In this document: positions 26,195 through 34,475 of the stretch, one piece after another
How positions within the stretch are numbered: the stretch's first letter is position 1
Layout: each line of letters begins with the position of its first letter
NCBI GenBank assembly: GCA_009377795.1
Contig: WHTJ01000002.1
Span: 62,001 to 126,000 of the forward strand
Direction: 5' to 3'
Length of the DNA: 64,000 bases
From: Propionibacteriales bacterium
GTDB lineage: Bacteria; Actinomycetota; Actinomycetes; Propionibacteriales; Nocardioidaceae
The notes under the pieces: generated by a model
What the model was told of the DNA's origin: nothing
Seen by the model: the letters and a program-made list of their open reading frames with translations, nothing else
Databases searched by the model: none
Position numbers and translations under genes: made by a program

Positions 26195-27415
26195 ATGGAC
26201 CGCTTCGCGCGCGGACAGTTCCAGGTGGGGTACGAGGAGCGGATCGACCTCGCGACCCTTCGTACGAAGCGGGTCGGCAAGGCGCAGCACGAGCGGGAAC
26301 GCGACGAGCTCGACGCCATCCTGGTGTGGAAGGACGAGAACGTCCGCTATCTCACTGACCTGCGCCCGCAGCTGATCTCCTGCAAGAGCACCGCCCTGAA
26401 CGGTGCCCTGCTCACTCCCGGCACCGACCCCATCCTGTTCTGCTCGGGCGGCGAGCGCGACCGAGTCGACCACACCATGCCCTGGATCTCCGAGGTGCAC
26501 ACCATCCCGATCATCGAGGACCGCGGACTGATCGAGGGGTTCGTGCGTAGGACCCTCGTACCGGTGCTGGAGAGCCACGGCCTGACGAAGGGCACGATCG
26601 GGATCGACGAGTGCAACACGATCCTCGCCCTCGAGCTGCGGCGGCAACTCCCGGACCTCACCATCGCCGACGGTGACAGCTCCATGTTGCGGGCCCGCCG
26701 GATCAAGCTCCCGGAGGAGCTGCAGCTGATCGAGGAGGCCTGCGCGATCGGCGACGCGGTCACCGCGACCGGCATCGACGCGGTCGGCATCGGCGTACGC
26801 GAGATGGAGGTCGCGGCCGACGCGATGCACACCCTCTTCCGGCTCGGCGGTGAGTACGCCCATGTGATGACGCCGTTCGTCGCCTCCGGCGAGCACATGG
26901 CACCGCCGCACCGCATCTCCAGCGACAAGATCATCCGGAACGGCGACATCGTGTTCATCGACATCGGGGCCTGCTGGGGCGGCTACTACGGCGACATCGC
27001 CCGCGCGACCATCTGCGGAAAGCCGTCCCGGCAGCAGAAGGAGATCTACACCGCCGTCTACCAGAGCCTGCAGGCCGGGATCGAGAAGATGCGCCCCGGG
27101 TTCACCAACGAGGACGCGGCGGACGCCATCCGGGCGGCCGCCGACGAGTACAGGCTCGGCGGCCGCTTCCTCTCGCTGTTCATCGGCCACGGGGTCGGCA
27201 TCGGCGCGAACGAGCCCCCGTACATCGGCGAGTCCCTACCCGGCGCACCCGTGATGGAGTTCGAACCGGGCATGGTCTTCGCCGTCGAGCCGCTGATCTG
27301 GGTGGACGGCGTGCGCGGCGGAGGTGGCGTACGCCTCGAGGAGATGATCGCGATCACCGAGGACGAGGCGCACGTCATCTCCCGAGCACCGTTCGAGGAG
27401 CGGCTGATGCTCTAA
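26195..27415 (+). CDS. M24 family metallopeptidase-like protein, complete metal site
   Basis: 406 residues, creatinase-type N-domain plus pita-bread C-domain. All five metal ligands are present: Asp256 and Asp267 (FIDIGACWGGYYGDIAR), His332 (IGHGVG), Glu365 (FAVEP), Glu382 (VRLEEM). ATG at 26195, ~20 nt after the operator module. Divergent from the alpha/beta hydrolase. Of the three M24 proteins in this window it is the only one with a canonical dinuclear site, so a true Xaa-Pro-peptidase/prolidase or DddP-like lyase activity is most credible here. Confidence 0.9.
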   Translation: MDRFARGQFQVGYEERIDLATLRTKRVGKAQHERERDELDAILVWKDENVRYLTDLRPQLISCKSTALNGALLTPGTDPILFCSGGERDRVDHTMPWISEVHTIPIIEDRGLIEGFVRRTLVPVLESHGLTKGTIGIDECNTILALELRRQLPDLTIADGDSSMLRARRIKLPEELQLIEEACAIGDAVTATGIDAVGIGVREMEVAADAMHTLFRLGGEYAHVMTPFVASGEHMAPPHRISSDKIIRNGDIVFIDIGACWGGYYGDIARATICGKPSRQQKEIYTAVYQSLQAGIEKMRPGFTNEDAADAIRAAADEYRLGGRFLSLFIGHGVGIGANEPPYIGESLPGAPVMEFEPGMVFAVEPLIWVDGVRGGGGVRLEEMIAITEDEAHVISRAPFEERLML

Positions 27416-27440
27416 GCGCCACTGCTCGCCGACCGGGGCC

Positions 27441-27860
27441 CTACAGCAGCTGTCCGCGGATGGCGCCATCCCCGAAGTCTTCGTTGTGCACGTTGACGTA
27501 GTAGTCCTTCGGGTTCGCGGCGATGTCGGCGGCCAGGTCCGGGGCGATCTCCGTGCACCCCTCGACCGGCGCACCGGACCCGTCGCCGACGTCCAGCGGG
27601 ATCGCGACGCCGCCGGCGACGTGGCGGGGACCCGGGTGCACGTGCGCAGCGGTTGCGGTATCGATCCGCTGCCATTCCAGAGTCCAGCAGAACGTGGTGC
27701 CGTCAAGTTCATAGGTGAAGAAGCCGTGACCATCTTTGTCCCCGGGTTTCACCTCCTGCGCGCCGTTGAGCGCTATCACAGGGGCGGCCGAGGACGTTCC
27801 CGAGCCGAGCATCGTGGTGACCGTAAGCGCTGCCGCGCCGAATATGGCCAGAATGCGCAT
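27441..27860 (-). CDS. Secreted CHRD-domain protein
   Basis: 139 residues. The ATG at 27860, with GGGAG upstream, gives a clear Sec signal peptide (MRILAIFGAAALTVTTMLGSGTSSAAP). The remainder is one CHRD domain: LNGAQEVKPGDKDGHGFFTYELDGTTFCWTLEW, HVHPGPRHVAGGVAIPL, and a C-terminal DYYVNVHNEDFGDGAIRGQL. CHRD domains are extracellular and of unclear function in bacteria. No operator-like site is evident upstream, so it may be a bystander inside the island. Confidence 0.87.
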   Translation of the reverse strand: MRILAIFGAAALTVTTMLGSGTSSAAPVIALNGAQEVKPGDKDGHGFFTYELDGTTFCWTLEWQRIDTATAAHVHPGPRHVAGGVAIPLDVGDGSGAPVEGCTEIAPDLAADIAANPKDYYVNVHNEDFGDGAIRGQLL

Positions 27861-27941
27861 GGCATCTCCCACAGGTTGGTTACCGGTTTCCATCCCCTTC
27901 TACGGACAATGTACGCAGCGGGATTGCGATGGGAGGACGCT

Positions 27942-28969
27942 TTACCCGATGACCTCGCTCTCGCGGGCCTTCTCGCCGTATACCTCCGGGTTCAGCACGT
28001 CCAGCGGACGCTCGCCGTCGAGGAACCGCCGATGTTCTCGACCGTGCGCAGCGCCATCTCCTCCCGGGTCTCGCGGGCCGCGCTGCCGATGTGCGGGGTC
28101 AGTACGACGTTCGGCAGGGTGCGGAACCGCTCCGACGGCCCGGCGACCTCGGCCTCCGGCTTCTCGTGGAGGTAGACGTCCAGGCCGGCCCCACGGATGC
28201 GCCCCTCCACCAGCGCCTGCTCCAGCGCGGCCTCGTCGACGACCGGGCCGCGCGAGGTGTTGATCAGGATCGCGCTCGGCTTCATCATCGCGATCAGCTC
28301 GGCGGTGACCATCCCCTTGGTGTCGTTGGTCAGCGCCGGCGTCACCGCGACGAAGTCGGACTCGCGGAACAGGTCCTGCAGCGACCGGTACTCTGCGCCG
28401 AGACTTGCCTCCTCGGCCGGCGAGAGCGGGGTCCGCTTGTGGTACACGACCCGCATGCCGCAGCCGCGGGCCTTCACCGCGACGCTGGTGCCGATGGTCC
28501 CCATGCCGACGATGCCGAGGGTTTTGTCGTACAGCCGGGTACCGAGGAAGGCCTGCGACTGGTTCTGCTCCCACCGGTTGTCCCGAAGGAAGCGGTCCGC
28601 ATCCGGTATCCGCCAGGCGGTGGCTATCAGCAGGGCGAACGTGAACTCGGCCGTGGTCTTCGACAACCCGGTGTTCGGGATCCCGGTCACCGGGATCCCG
28701 CGCTTGGTTGCGGCCGCGATGTCGACGAACTTCGCGGACACGTGCATGGCCGCGATGAGCTTGAGGTTCTTCGCGGTCTCGATGACCTTCTCGTCGTACG
28801 GGACCTCGCCGAGGGCGTAGAGGATGTCCTGGTCGGGAATCGCCGCCAGCACCTCGTCGTACGCCATCCGGCGGTCCACCTCGGGGAACATCGTGACCTC
28901 GCACCGGGCCCCGAGCCGCTCCACCGCGGGCTCGGGGATCGGCTGCGGGATGAACAGCTTCGGCTTCAC
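27942..28969 (-). CDS. D-isomer 2-hydroxyacid dehydrogenase, frameshifted near the 3' end
   Basis: The main frame runs from GTG 28969 (GAGG upstream) to 27992 and holds the full catalytic part: NAD motif GIVGMGTIGTS (~155), Arg in NTSRGPVVDE (~240), Glu in LDVYLHEKP (~267), His in TPHIGSA (~295). Such enzymes interconvert 2-keto acids and D-2-hydroxy acids such as glyoxylate/glycolate or hydroxypyruvate/glycerate. After MALRTVENI the frame turns into GGSSTASVRWTC, whereas the -1 frame continues with the expected RRFLDGERPLDVLNPEVYG and ends at 27942. One C appears to be missing near 28030 (AACATCGGCGG instead of AACATCCGGCGG). The active site is unaffected, so the protein may still work, or this is a sequencing error. 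Confidence 0.8.
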
Positions 28970-28995
28970 GGCGCCTCATTTCACGTACGCTGATC

Positions 28996-29015
28996 AGACA
29001 TTATGCACTATGGCC
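28996..29015. promoter_or_regulatory. Operator-like site between hydroxyacid dehydrogenase and zinc ADH
   Basis: CAGACATTATGCACTATGGC lies in the 73-bp divergent gap. TTATGCACTAT matches the TCATGCACGAT element at 50324 and TGATGCACGAT at 34350. It overlaps possible upstream ATG codons of the ADH gene, which argues for the downstream GTG as the real start. Confidence 0.5.
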
Positions 29016-29042
29016 GAGAAGAGCGCCGAGGAAGGAGCCGAC

Positions 29043-30098
29043 GTGACGACGACTCTCGACCAGGAGGGCTACCGCCTGCACGCCTGGGACACCCCGCTCA
29101 CCTGGGACCGCTTCCCCCGCCCCACACCGCGAACCCGGGAGGTGCTCGTCGAGGTGGAGTCCTGCGGGGTCGGGCTGACCGTGCTCAACTACCTGCGCGG
29201 GGACCTCGCGAAGTCGGGCGATCACCTGCCGGTCGTACCCGGGCACGAGCTGGTAGGGAGGGTCGTCGCACTCGGCGACGGGTGCGATCCCGAGCTGCTG
29301 GAGCAGCGGATCACGGCGTACTTCTACCTGTCCTGTGGACGATGCCGGCACTGCATCGCCGGATGGCACCCGCGGTGTTCCGCGCTCGCGGGACATGTCG
29401 GGGTCGACCGCGACGGCGGATACGCGCCGTACGTCGCGCTGCCCGAGCTGAACGTCATCCCGCTGCCCGCGGGGCTGGATCCCGTGGACGCCACCGTGGT
29501 CGCCGATGCGACCGCGACGCCGGTGCACATCTGCGGAAGCCGCGCGCACATCGGACCGGGCGATCGGGTCGCCGTACTGGGGGCCGGCGGTGGCGTCGGC
29601 GCGCATCTGGTTCAGGTCGTCCGGGTGTACGGCGCGGAGGTCGTCGGCATCGACGTGACTCCGGAGAAGCTCGAGTTGGTCGAGGGCCTCGGCGTCCGTG
29701 CGGTCGCGGCCGGCGACCTGCCGCACACGTCGGCCGACACGCTCTTCGACACCGGTGCGCCGACCGCGATCATGGATCTGGTGGGCGCGAACGACACGTT
29801 GCGCTGGGCGCTGGACTCGGTCGGGACCGGCGGCCGGGTCGTCGTGGTCACGACGTTCCGCGACCGCGGCGTGGATCTCTCGCCGCGACCGATGGTCCTG
29901 GGCGAGACCGCGGTGCGGGCGTCCCGGTACGCCCGCCGCGACGAGCTGGTCACCGCCGCGGATCTGGTACGGCGCGGGGACGTCAGTCCGGTCATCGGAT
30001 CCACCGTGCGGCCGCGCGAGGTCGAGCAGCTGCACGACATGTTGCGGGACGGAAAGCTGCTCGGACGCGGCGCCATCGACTGGCGCGCCACCACATAA
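29043..30098 (+). CDS. Zinc-dependent alcohol dehydrogenase (MDR family)
   Basis: 351 residues; GTG at 29043 chosen because AAGGAG lies 5 nt upstream. GroES-like domain with catalytic-zinc residues in VVPGHELVG (~70), then a reduced structural-zinc loop YLSCGRCRHCIAGWHPRCS (~100-118) with four Cys; Rossmann domain with GAGGGVGAHLVQVVRVYG (~182). It oxidises a hydroxyl to a carbonyl with NAD(P). The typical substrate-zinc Cys near residue 45 reads ESCGVG. Monocistronic; it ends just before the hairpin/repeat cluster at 30108-30198. Substrate unknown. Confidence 0.88.
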   Translation: MTTTLDQEGYRLHAWDTPLTWDRFPRPTPRTREVLVEVESCGVGLTVLNYLRGDLAKSGDHLPVVPGHELVGRVVALGDGCDPELLEQRITAYFYLSCGRCRHCIAGWHPRCSALAGHVGVDRDGGYAPYVALPELNVIPLPAGLDPVDATVVADATATPVHICGSRAHIGPGDRVAVLGAGGGVGAHLVQVVRVYGAEVVGIDVTPEKLELVEGLGVRAVAAGDLPHTSADTLFDTGAPTAIMDLVGANDTLRWALDSVGTGGRVVVVTTFRDRGVDLSPRPMVLGETAVRASRYARRDELVTAADLVRRGDVSPVIGSTVRPREVEQLHDMLRDGKLLGRGAIDWRATT

Positions 30099-30107
30099 CC
30101 CCATCCC

Positions 30108-30132
30108 TCGCGCCGAGATTGCACATCAGGCC
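30108..30132 (+). repeat. Interspersed 25-bp repeat, copy 1
   Basis: TCGCGCCGAGATTGCACATC followed by AGGCC. One of at least seven copies of the consensus TCGCGCCGAGATTGCACWWC-TGGCC in the window. It lies 9 nt after the ADH stop. Not a recognised attachment site or transposon end. Confidence 0.7.
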
Positions 30133-30138
30133 GCACCC

Positions 30139-30198
30139 TCGCGCCGAGATTGCACTTCTGGCCGACGGACGTCGGCCAGAAGTGCAATCTCGGCGCGA
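30139..30198. repeat. Perfect 28-bp inverted repeat built from the 25-bp element
   Basis: Left arm 30139-30166 begins TCGCGCCGAGATTGCACTTC; the right arm 30171-30198 is its exact reverse complement, with a 4-nt GGAC loop. Each arm is a copy of the interspersed element, placed between the convergent ADH and Ldh2 genes. As RNA it would be a very stable hairpin that could end transcription from both sides, but only an A-run (not a T-run) follows on the plus strand, so it is not a standard intrinsic terminator for the ADH. Confidence 0.75.
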
Positions 30199-30208
30199 AA
30201 AAAGAAGG

Positions 30209-31294
30209 CTAGCGGCGGATGGACGCCAGCTCGTCCTCCAGGCCGAGAGTCTCCGCCAGCTCCCCCAGCGTGGACCAGATCTCACCACGCAGCGGCACGC
30301 CGTGCGCGAGGGCCACGACCTCACGCTCGTGCTCGAGGTCCCCGGGCATCACGATCCGATCGACCGACGGCGCGCGTGGGGCGCCCGCGATCTCCTCGCA
30401 CAGCGAACGCATCCGGTCCTGGAACGCGTCGAACGGCCCGCCCGTACGTACGTCGATGACCATCAGGAAGAACCCGGTGTCGCTCGGCGTGTCCGGGGTG
30501 TGGAGCCAGTTGCCGACCGCGCTCGTCATCGCGGCTCCCGACAACCCGGCGGACAGCGCCTCGACCATCAGCGCCAGCCCGTACCCCTTGTGGTCCTCCA
30601 TGGGCAGCAGCGCCCCGCGCCGGACGAAGAAGTCCTCGGGATCGGTGGTGGGGTTGCCATCCGGGTCGAGGATCCAGCCGAGCGGCACCTGATCCCCGCG
30701 CTCGATCGCCATCCGGACCTTGCCGCCGGCCACCCGGCTCATCGCGATGTCGAGTACGACGGGTGGGGCCGCCGTACGCGGGACGCCGAACGCCAGCGGG
30801 TTGTTGCCGATCACCCGGCTGCGGGAGCCGGTGACCGCCATGATCGGCGGGGTGTTGGACGTGACCAGCCCGAGGTATCCGGCCTCGGCGCACATCAGCG
30901 CGTAGTGACCGGCGGCGCCGAAGTGGTTCGCGTTCCGCACGGAGACGACCGCCAGGCCGTGTGCGCCGGCGCGCTCGATGGCGGTCCGGGTGGCGCGCGA
31001 GGCGACCGCGAGTCCGAGGCCGGCGTCGCCGTCGAGCACGAGCAACCCGCCGTGGTCGGCCACCGGCCGCACCCTCGCCGCACGGTTGGCGCCGCCCTCC
31101 CGCAGCTGCCGGACGTACCGGTCCAGGAACCAGATGCCGTGGCTCTCGACCCCGCGCATCGTGGTGCGGACGAGCACGTCGGAGCTCAGCGCGGCGCTCT
31201 CCCCGTCCAGTCCGGCGGTCTCGAGTACGCCGCGGGCGAACCGCCGCAGGCCGTCCGCGTCGACCAGCACAGGACCCGTCGCGCTTCCACTCAT
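30209..31294 (-). CDS. Ldh2-type malate/L-lactate dehydrogenase family (copy 1)
   Basis: 361 residues. The family (malate, L-lactate, ureidoglycolate, L-sulfolactate dehydrogenases; unusual non-Rossmann NAD fold) is recognised by RGVESHGIWFLDRYVRQLREGG with the catalytic His, NANHFGAAGHYALMCAEAGY (~115), SNTPPIM, and DHKGYGLALMVEALSAGLSG (~243). Start ATG at 31294; a TTG three codons upstream is possible. The leader is very short and no strong ribosome site is seen, suggesting leaderless translation from the shared operator region. Divergent paralogue of the next gene. Confidence 0.9.
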   Translation of the reverse strand: MSGSATGPVLVDADGLRRFARGVLETAGLDGESAALSSDVLVRTTMRGVESHGIWFLDRYVRQLREGGANRAARVRPVADHGGLLVLDGDAGLGLAVASRATRTAIERAGAHGLAVVSVRNANHFGAAGHYALMCAEAGYLGLVTSNTPPIMAVTGSRSRVIGNNPLAFGVPRTAAPPVVLDIAMSRVAGGKVRMAIERGDQVPLGWILDPDGNPTTDPEDFFVRRGALLPMEDHKGYGLALMVEALSAGLSGAAMTSAVGNWLHTPDTPSDTGFFLMVIDVRTGGPFDAFQDRMRSLCEEIAGAPRAPSVDRIVMPGDLEHEREVVALAHGVPLRGEIWSTLGELAETLGLEDELASIRR

Positions 31295-31310
31295 GGGCAG
31301 CAAACTCTAC

Positions 31311-31334
31311 ACGATGTCGTATGTACAGTATCGT
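31311..31334. promoter_or_regulatory. Dyad operator between the two Ldh2 genes
   Basis: Arms ACGAT (31311-31315) and ATCGT (31330-31334) are exact reverse complements and flank a centre TCGTATGTACAGT. The 47-bp gap between the two start codons leaves little else, so this single dyad probably controls both genes. The ATGTAC core matches ATGTACTC before the aldo/keto reductase. Confidence 0.6.
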
Positions 31335-31341
31335 TTCTCCC

Positions 31342-32397
31342 GTGCGTACCGACGTCACCCGCCTGCGAGCATTCTGTGGCGCGGCCCTCGCCGCCGCGGG
31401 TGCGTCCCAGTCCGATGCGGCGGTCGCCGCCGGAGTGCTGGTCCGGACCGACGCGCGCGGCGTGCACAGCCACGGCGTACGGACCCTCCCCAGCCATGTC
31501 CGGAACCTGCTCGACGGCGGTACGACGTCGCCGGTCTCCGTCGAGGTCGTCCGGCAGTCCGCGGTCACCGCGGTCGTCGACGGTCGGAACGGAATCGGCC
31601 ACGTCGTCGCCAGCCGGGCCGTCGACCTGGCGATCGACAAGGCGAGGACGTCGGGTGTGGGCGTCGCACTCGTCCGCAACAGCAACCACTTCGGCGCCGC
31701 CGGTCACTACGCGCTGACCGCGGCCGAGGCCGGGTTCATCGGGCTGGCCACGAGCAACGCCTCACCGATCATGACCGCGGCCGGCTCGCGGAGCAAGATG
31801 CTGAGCAACGCCCCGTTCGCGTACGCCATACCGACCGGCGACTTCCCCATGGCGCTGGACATCTCGATGAGCGCGACCGCCGGCATGAAGGTCCGGATGG
31901 CCGCCGAACGCGGCGAGGAGATGCCCGAGGGTCTGGTGGTGGACGCGGACGGGCGTACGACGACCGACCCGCGAGAGTATGCGGCCGGCGGCGCGCTCGC
32001 GCCGCTCGGCGGCCACAAGGGCTACGGTCTCGCCCTGCTGACCGAGACCCTTGCCGGCGCGCTCAGTGGATCCGCGATGACCAGCGCCGTCGTTCCCTGG
32101 CTCGTGAATCCGGGTACGCCCAGCGGCGCCGGCCATTCCTTCCTGGTGATGGATGTCGAATCTTTCATGGAGAGAAAGGAATTCGACGACCGGATGCGGG
32201 AACTCATGGCCGAGATGCGCTCGGCGGAGCCGGCACCCGGCGTCGAGCGGGTCCTGGTACCCGGCGAGCTGGAGCATGAGCACGAACGGCGCGCTCTGGC
32301 CGATGGCCTCGACCTGGACGGCGTGACCTGGGGTCACCTCGAGCAGGTCGCGCAGCAGCTCGATCTGCACGAACAATGGGACGCGGTGCCGCTTTGA
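31342..32397 (+). CDS. Ldh2-type malate/L-lactate dehydrogenase family (copy 2)
   Basis: About 351 residues. Same family marks as its divergent paralogue: RGVHSHGVRTLPSHVRNLLDGG, NSNHFGAAGHYALTAAEAGF, SNASPIM, GHKGYGLALLTETLAGALSG. GTG at 31342 fits the family N-terminus; an in-frame ATG at 31321 sits inside the operator dyad and is less likely. No clear ribosome site. It is followed after 15 nt by the HpaI-type aldolase, so dehydrogenase and aldolase are probably one transcript, consistent with oxidation of a hydroxyacid then retro-aldol cleavage. Confidence 0.88.
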   Translation: MRTDVTRLRAFCGAALAAAGASQSDAAVAAGVLVRTDARGVHSHGVRTLPSHVRNLLDGGTTSPVSVEVVRQSAVTAVVDGRNGIGHVVASRAVDLAIDKARTSGVGVALVRNSNHFGAAGHYALTAAEAGFIGLATSNASPIMTAAGSRSKMLSNAPFAYAIPTGDFPMALDISMSATAGMKVRMAAERGEEMPEGLVVDADGRTTTDPREYAAGGALAPLGGHKGYGLALLTETLAGALSGSAMTSAVVPWLVNPGTPSGAGHSFLVMDVESFMERKEFDDRMRELMAEMRSAEPAPGVERVLVPGELEHEHERRALADGLDLDGVTWGHLEQVAQQLDLHEQWDAVPL

Positions 32398-32412
32398 CCG
32401 AGAGAGGAATGC

Positions 32413-33189
32413 ATGGTGACGTCACGATCGCTGAGGAAGACGCTCGAGTCTGACCAGCCCGCCCTGGGCGCCTGGATGCAGATGCCGAACCCGATTGCGG
32501 CCGAGGCCCTGGGCAAGGCCGGGTTCGACTGGGTGGGCATCGACACCCAGCACGGCATGATCGGCTACGAGGCGATGCTGTCGATGCTGCAGGCCATCGC
32601 GATCTCCGGCACCCCGTCGATCGTCCGAGTCTCCACGAACAACGCCGCGGAGATCGGCCGGGCCCTCGACTCGGGTGCGCAGGGCGTCATCGTGCCGCTG
32701 GTCGAGACCGCCGCGGAGGCCGCCCGGGCGGTAGAGGCCTTCCGGTATCCGCCGGGCGGACGCCGGAGCTGGGGAGCCATCCGGCCCGCGCTGGATCATT
32801 CGCCGTACACCCAGGAGATCGGCAACGACCAGGCGGTGTGCATCCCGATGGTCGAGACCGTGGGTGCGGTCGAGCGGATCGAGGAGATCGTCGCGGTCGA
32901 GGGCGTCGACGCCATCCACGTCGGTCCGAGCGACCTGGCCTCGTCCGCGGGACTCACGCCCATGCTCGAGCTGCGCGATCCGGAGCACCTGCGGCTCGTC
33001 CGGCGGATCGCCGACGCGTGCGGTGAGGCCGGACGCTGGGTGGGGATCCATCCCCCGACTCCGGACGTCGGCATGTACGTCGAGATGGGCTTCAAGGTGA
33101 TGCCCGTGTACCGGGACCTGCCCGCCCTGCAGGCCGGTGCCACCTCGGCGCTCGACACGGCGACGAAGTCGTTCGGACGGGTCGACTGA
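32413..33189 (+). CDS. HpaI-type class II 2-oxo acid aldolase
   Basis: 258 residues, the length of 4-hydroxy-2-oxoheptanedioate / 2-keto-3-deoxy-rhamnonate aldolases. Landmarks: GAWMQMPNPIAAEALGKAG (substrate strand), DWVGIDTQHGMI with the catalytic-dyad His, YPPGGRRSWG with the substrate Arg, metal Glu in PMVETVGAVE and metal Asp in HVGPSDLASS. It would cleave a 4-hydroxy-2-oxo acid into pyruvate and an aldehyde. ATG at 32413 with GAGAGGA upstream, close behind the Ldh2 gene. The 3' end is followed by three copies of the 25-bp repeat. Confidence 0.92.
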   Translation: MVTSRSLRKTLESDQPALGAWMQMPNPIAAEALGKAGFDWVGIDTQHGMIGYEAMLSMLQAIAISGTPSIVRVSTNNAAEIGRALDSGAQGVIVPLVETAAEAARAVEAFRYPPGGRRSWGAIRPALDHSPYTQEIGNDQAVCIPMVETVGAVERIEEIVAVEGVDAIHVGPSDLASSAGLTPMLELRDPEHLRLVRRIADACGEAGRWVGIHPPTPDVGMYVEMGFKVMPVYRDLPALQAGATSALDTATKSFGRVD

Positions 33190-33199
33190 CGCCCCATTC

Positions 33200-33286
33200 T
33201 CGCGCCGAGATTGCACAACTGGCCGTTTCCTACGCCGAGATTGCACAACTGGCCGTTTCCTTCGCGCCGAGATTGCACATCTGGCC
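33200..33286 (+). repeat. Tandem cluster of the 25-bp repeat (three copies)
   Basis: Copies at 33200-33224, 33231-33254 and 33262-33286, each with GCCGAGATTGCACAACTGGCC or CATCTGGCC at the core, spaced ~31 nt. The spacer GTTTCCT is repeated too. They lie between the convergent aldolase and 3-hydroxyisobutyrate-dehydrogenase-like genes. Same element as at 30108, 30139/30171 and 50237. Confidence 0.75.
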
Positions 33287-33364
33287 GGCTGCTCGACGCG
33301 AGGTGCCGACGACGGGACGCCATGGGCACGTACTCGTGAACTCCCCGGACTCCCGGGTACCGCG

Positions 33365-34294
33365 TCAGCTCGACGAGGCGCCGGACTCGCCCATGTCCGG
33401 CGGGCCGGTTCCGATGCCGGCCAAACTGCGCAGCACCTCCATGACGCAGGAGTTGTCGGCCTCGCTCATGCCGTTGGCGATCGCCATCTGGACGACCTGG
33501 TTGATCTGCGAGGTGAGCAGCTGGGGCGCGCCGTGCTGCCGGCCGATCTGCAGGGTGAGTTGCGCGTCCTTGTCGTGGCTGTTCACCCGCGAGGCCGGGT
33601 CGGTGTAGCGATGGTCGACCATCCGCTGGCCCCACATGTCCATCGCCTTGCTGTAGGCGGCGCTGGCCTGCAGGACCGCGAGCATCCGGTCGAGGCCCAT
33701 CCCCATCTTCTCGGCGAGGATCAGCCCTTCGGCGACCGCGAACCGGTTGATGGACAGGACCTCGTTGACCACGATCTTCGCGCGCATCCCGTCGCCATGG
33801 GCTCCGACGTGCATCATCTCGCGGCAGACCGGGCCGAGCACCTCCCGGATAACATCGACGTCGCCCTCGGCCCCGCCGATCATGCCCAATGCCTCACCGC
33901 GGCCGACCATCTCGCTGTGGCCGCTCAGCGCGGTGTCGGAGTAGCGCACGCCGTGTTTCGCCAGCTCCGCGGCCATCGCCTCGGCTTCGTCCGGCCGTAC
34001 GGTGCTGGTCTCGATCACGAGCGCGTCCTCGCCGACCCCCTCCACTACGCCGCCTGGGCCGAAGCACGCCTCGTGGCTCACCTGGCCGTTCGGCAGGGAC
34101 AACACCACGACCCGGCTGCGCGTGGCCACCTCGGCCGGGCTGGCGGCCGGCTCGCCGCCGCGCTTCACGTGGTCGTCGCGGGCGTCCGCCAAGACGTCGA
34201 AGCCGTGTACGGCATACCCCGACGCCAGCTGCCGAGTCGTGATCGCCGAGCCCATCAGACCGAGCCCGACCAGACCGACGTCCTTCACACCCAT
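33365..34294 (-). CDS. NAD(P)-dependent 3-hydroxyisobutyrate-dehydrogenase-like protein
   Basis: 309 residues. N-terminal Rossmann motif VGLVGLGLMGSAIT (residues ~6-19), the SALSGH-like DTALSGHSEMVGRGEALGMIGG substrate segment (~115-136) and the catalytic Lys in KIVVNEVLSINRFAVAEGLILAEKMGM (~172). It oxidises a beta-hydroxy acid to a semialdehyde or keto acid. ATG at 34294 with GAGGTG upstream; longer N-terminal extensions run through the operator and are rejected. Single gene, convergent with the aldolase. Confidence 0.9.
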   Translation of the reverse strand: MGVKDVGLVGLGLMGSAITTRQLASGYAVHGFDVLADARDDHVKRGGEPAASPAEVATRSRVVVLSLPNGQVSHEACFGPGGVVEGVGEDALVIETSTVRPDEAEAMAAELAKHGVRYSDTALSGHSEMVGRGEALGMIGGAEGDVDVIREVLGPVCREMMHVGAHGDGMRAKIVVNEVLSINRFAVAEGLILAEKMGMGLDRMLAVLQASAAYSKAMDMWGQRMVDHRYTDPASRVNSHDKDAQLTLQIGRQHGAPQLLTSQINQVVQMAIANGMSEADNSCVMEVLRSLAGIGTGPPDMGESGASSS

Positions 34295-34343
34295 ATGACA
34301 CCCACCTCGGATCGAAATCGCAGCCTCGCTTGGTCTGGCAGAT

Positions 34344-34360
34344 AATACATGATGCACGAT
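34344..34360. promoter_or_regulatory. Operator-like site upstream of the 3-hydroxyisobutyrate-dehydrogenase-like gene
   Basis: AATACATGATGCACGAT. It combines the ATACATGAT half seen before importers 1 and 2 with the ATGCACGAT 9-mer that recurs exactly at 50325-50333. It is ~50 nt upstream of the start codon. Confidence 0.6.
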
Positions 34361-34475
34361 TCACGGAGTCCGGTGGCCATATGGGTACACGCTCGATCGA
34401 TCAGCAGTGGTCGGTGTTGTGGAATTTTCGTTGTGGATAACTGGAAACGGGGTTCCGTTCGTCCATCGATGGGTG

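Noticed and set aside
27990-28040. Programmed ribosomal frameshift in the hydroxyacid dehydrogenase
   Set aside because: No slippery heptamer or following structure is evident, and the change is explained by one missing C at a GC run.
30139-30198. Classical Rho-independent terminator
   Set aside because: The stem is far longer than usual and the following tract is A, not T, for the ADH transcript. Recorded as a repeat instead.
29003-31717. A 900-codon open frame on the plus strand across the ADH and the Ldh2 gene
   Set aside because: It runs out of frame through the ADH, through the hairpin repeat and antisense to Ldh2. Composition is Arg/Gly/Ala noise.
33200-33286. Possible CRISPR-like array
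   Set aside because: Only three copies, spacers ~7 nt and themselves repeated, no cas genes. The element also occurs singly and inverted elsewhere.
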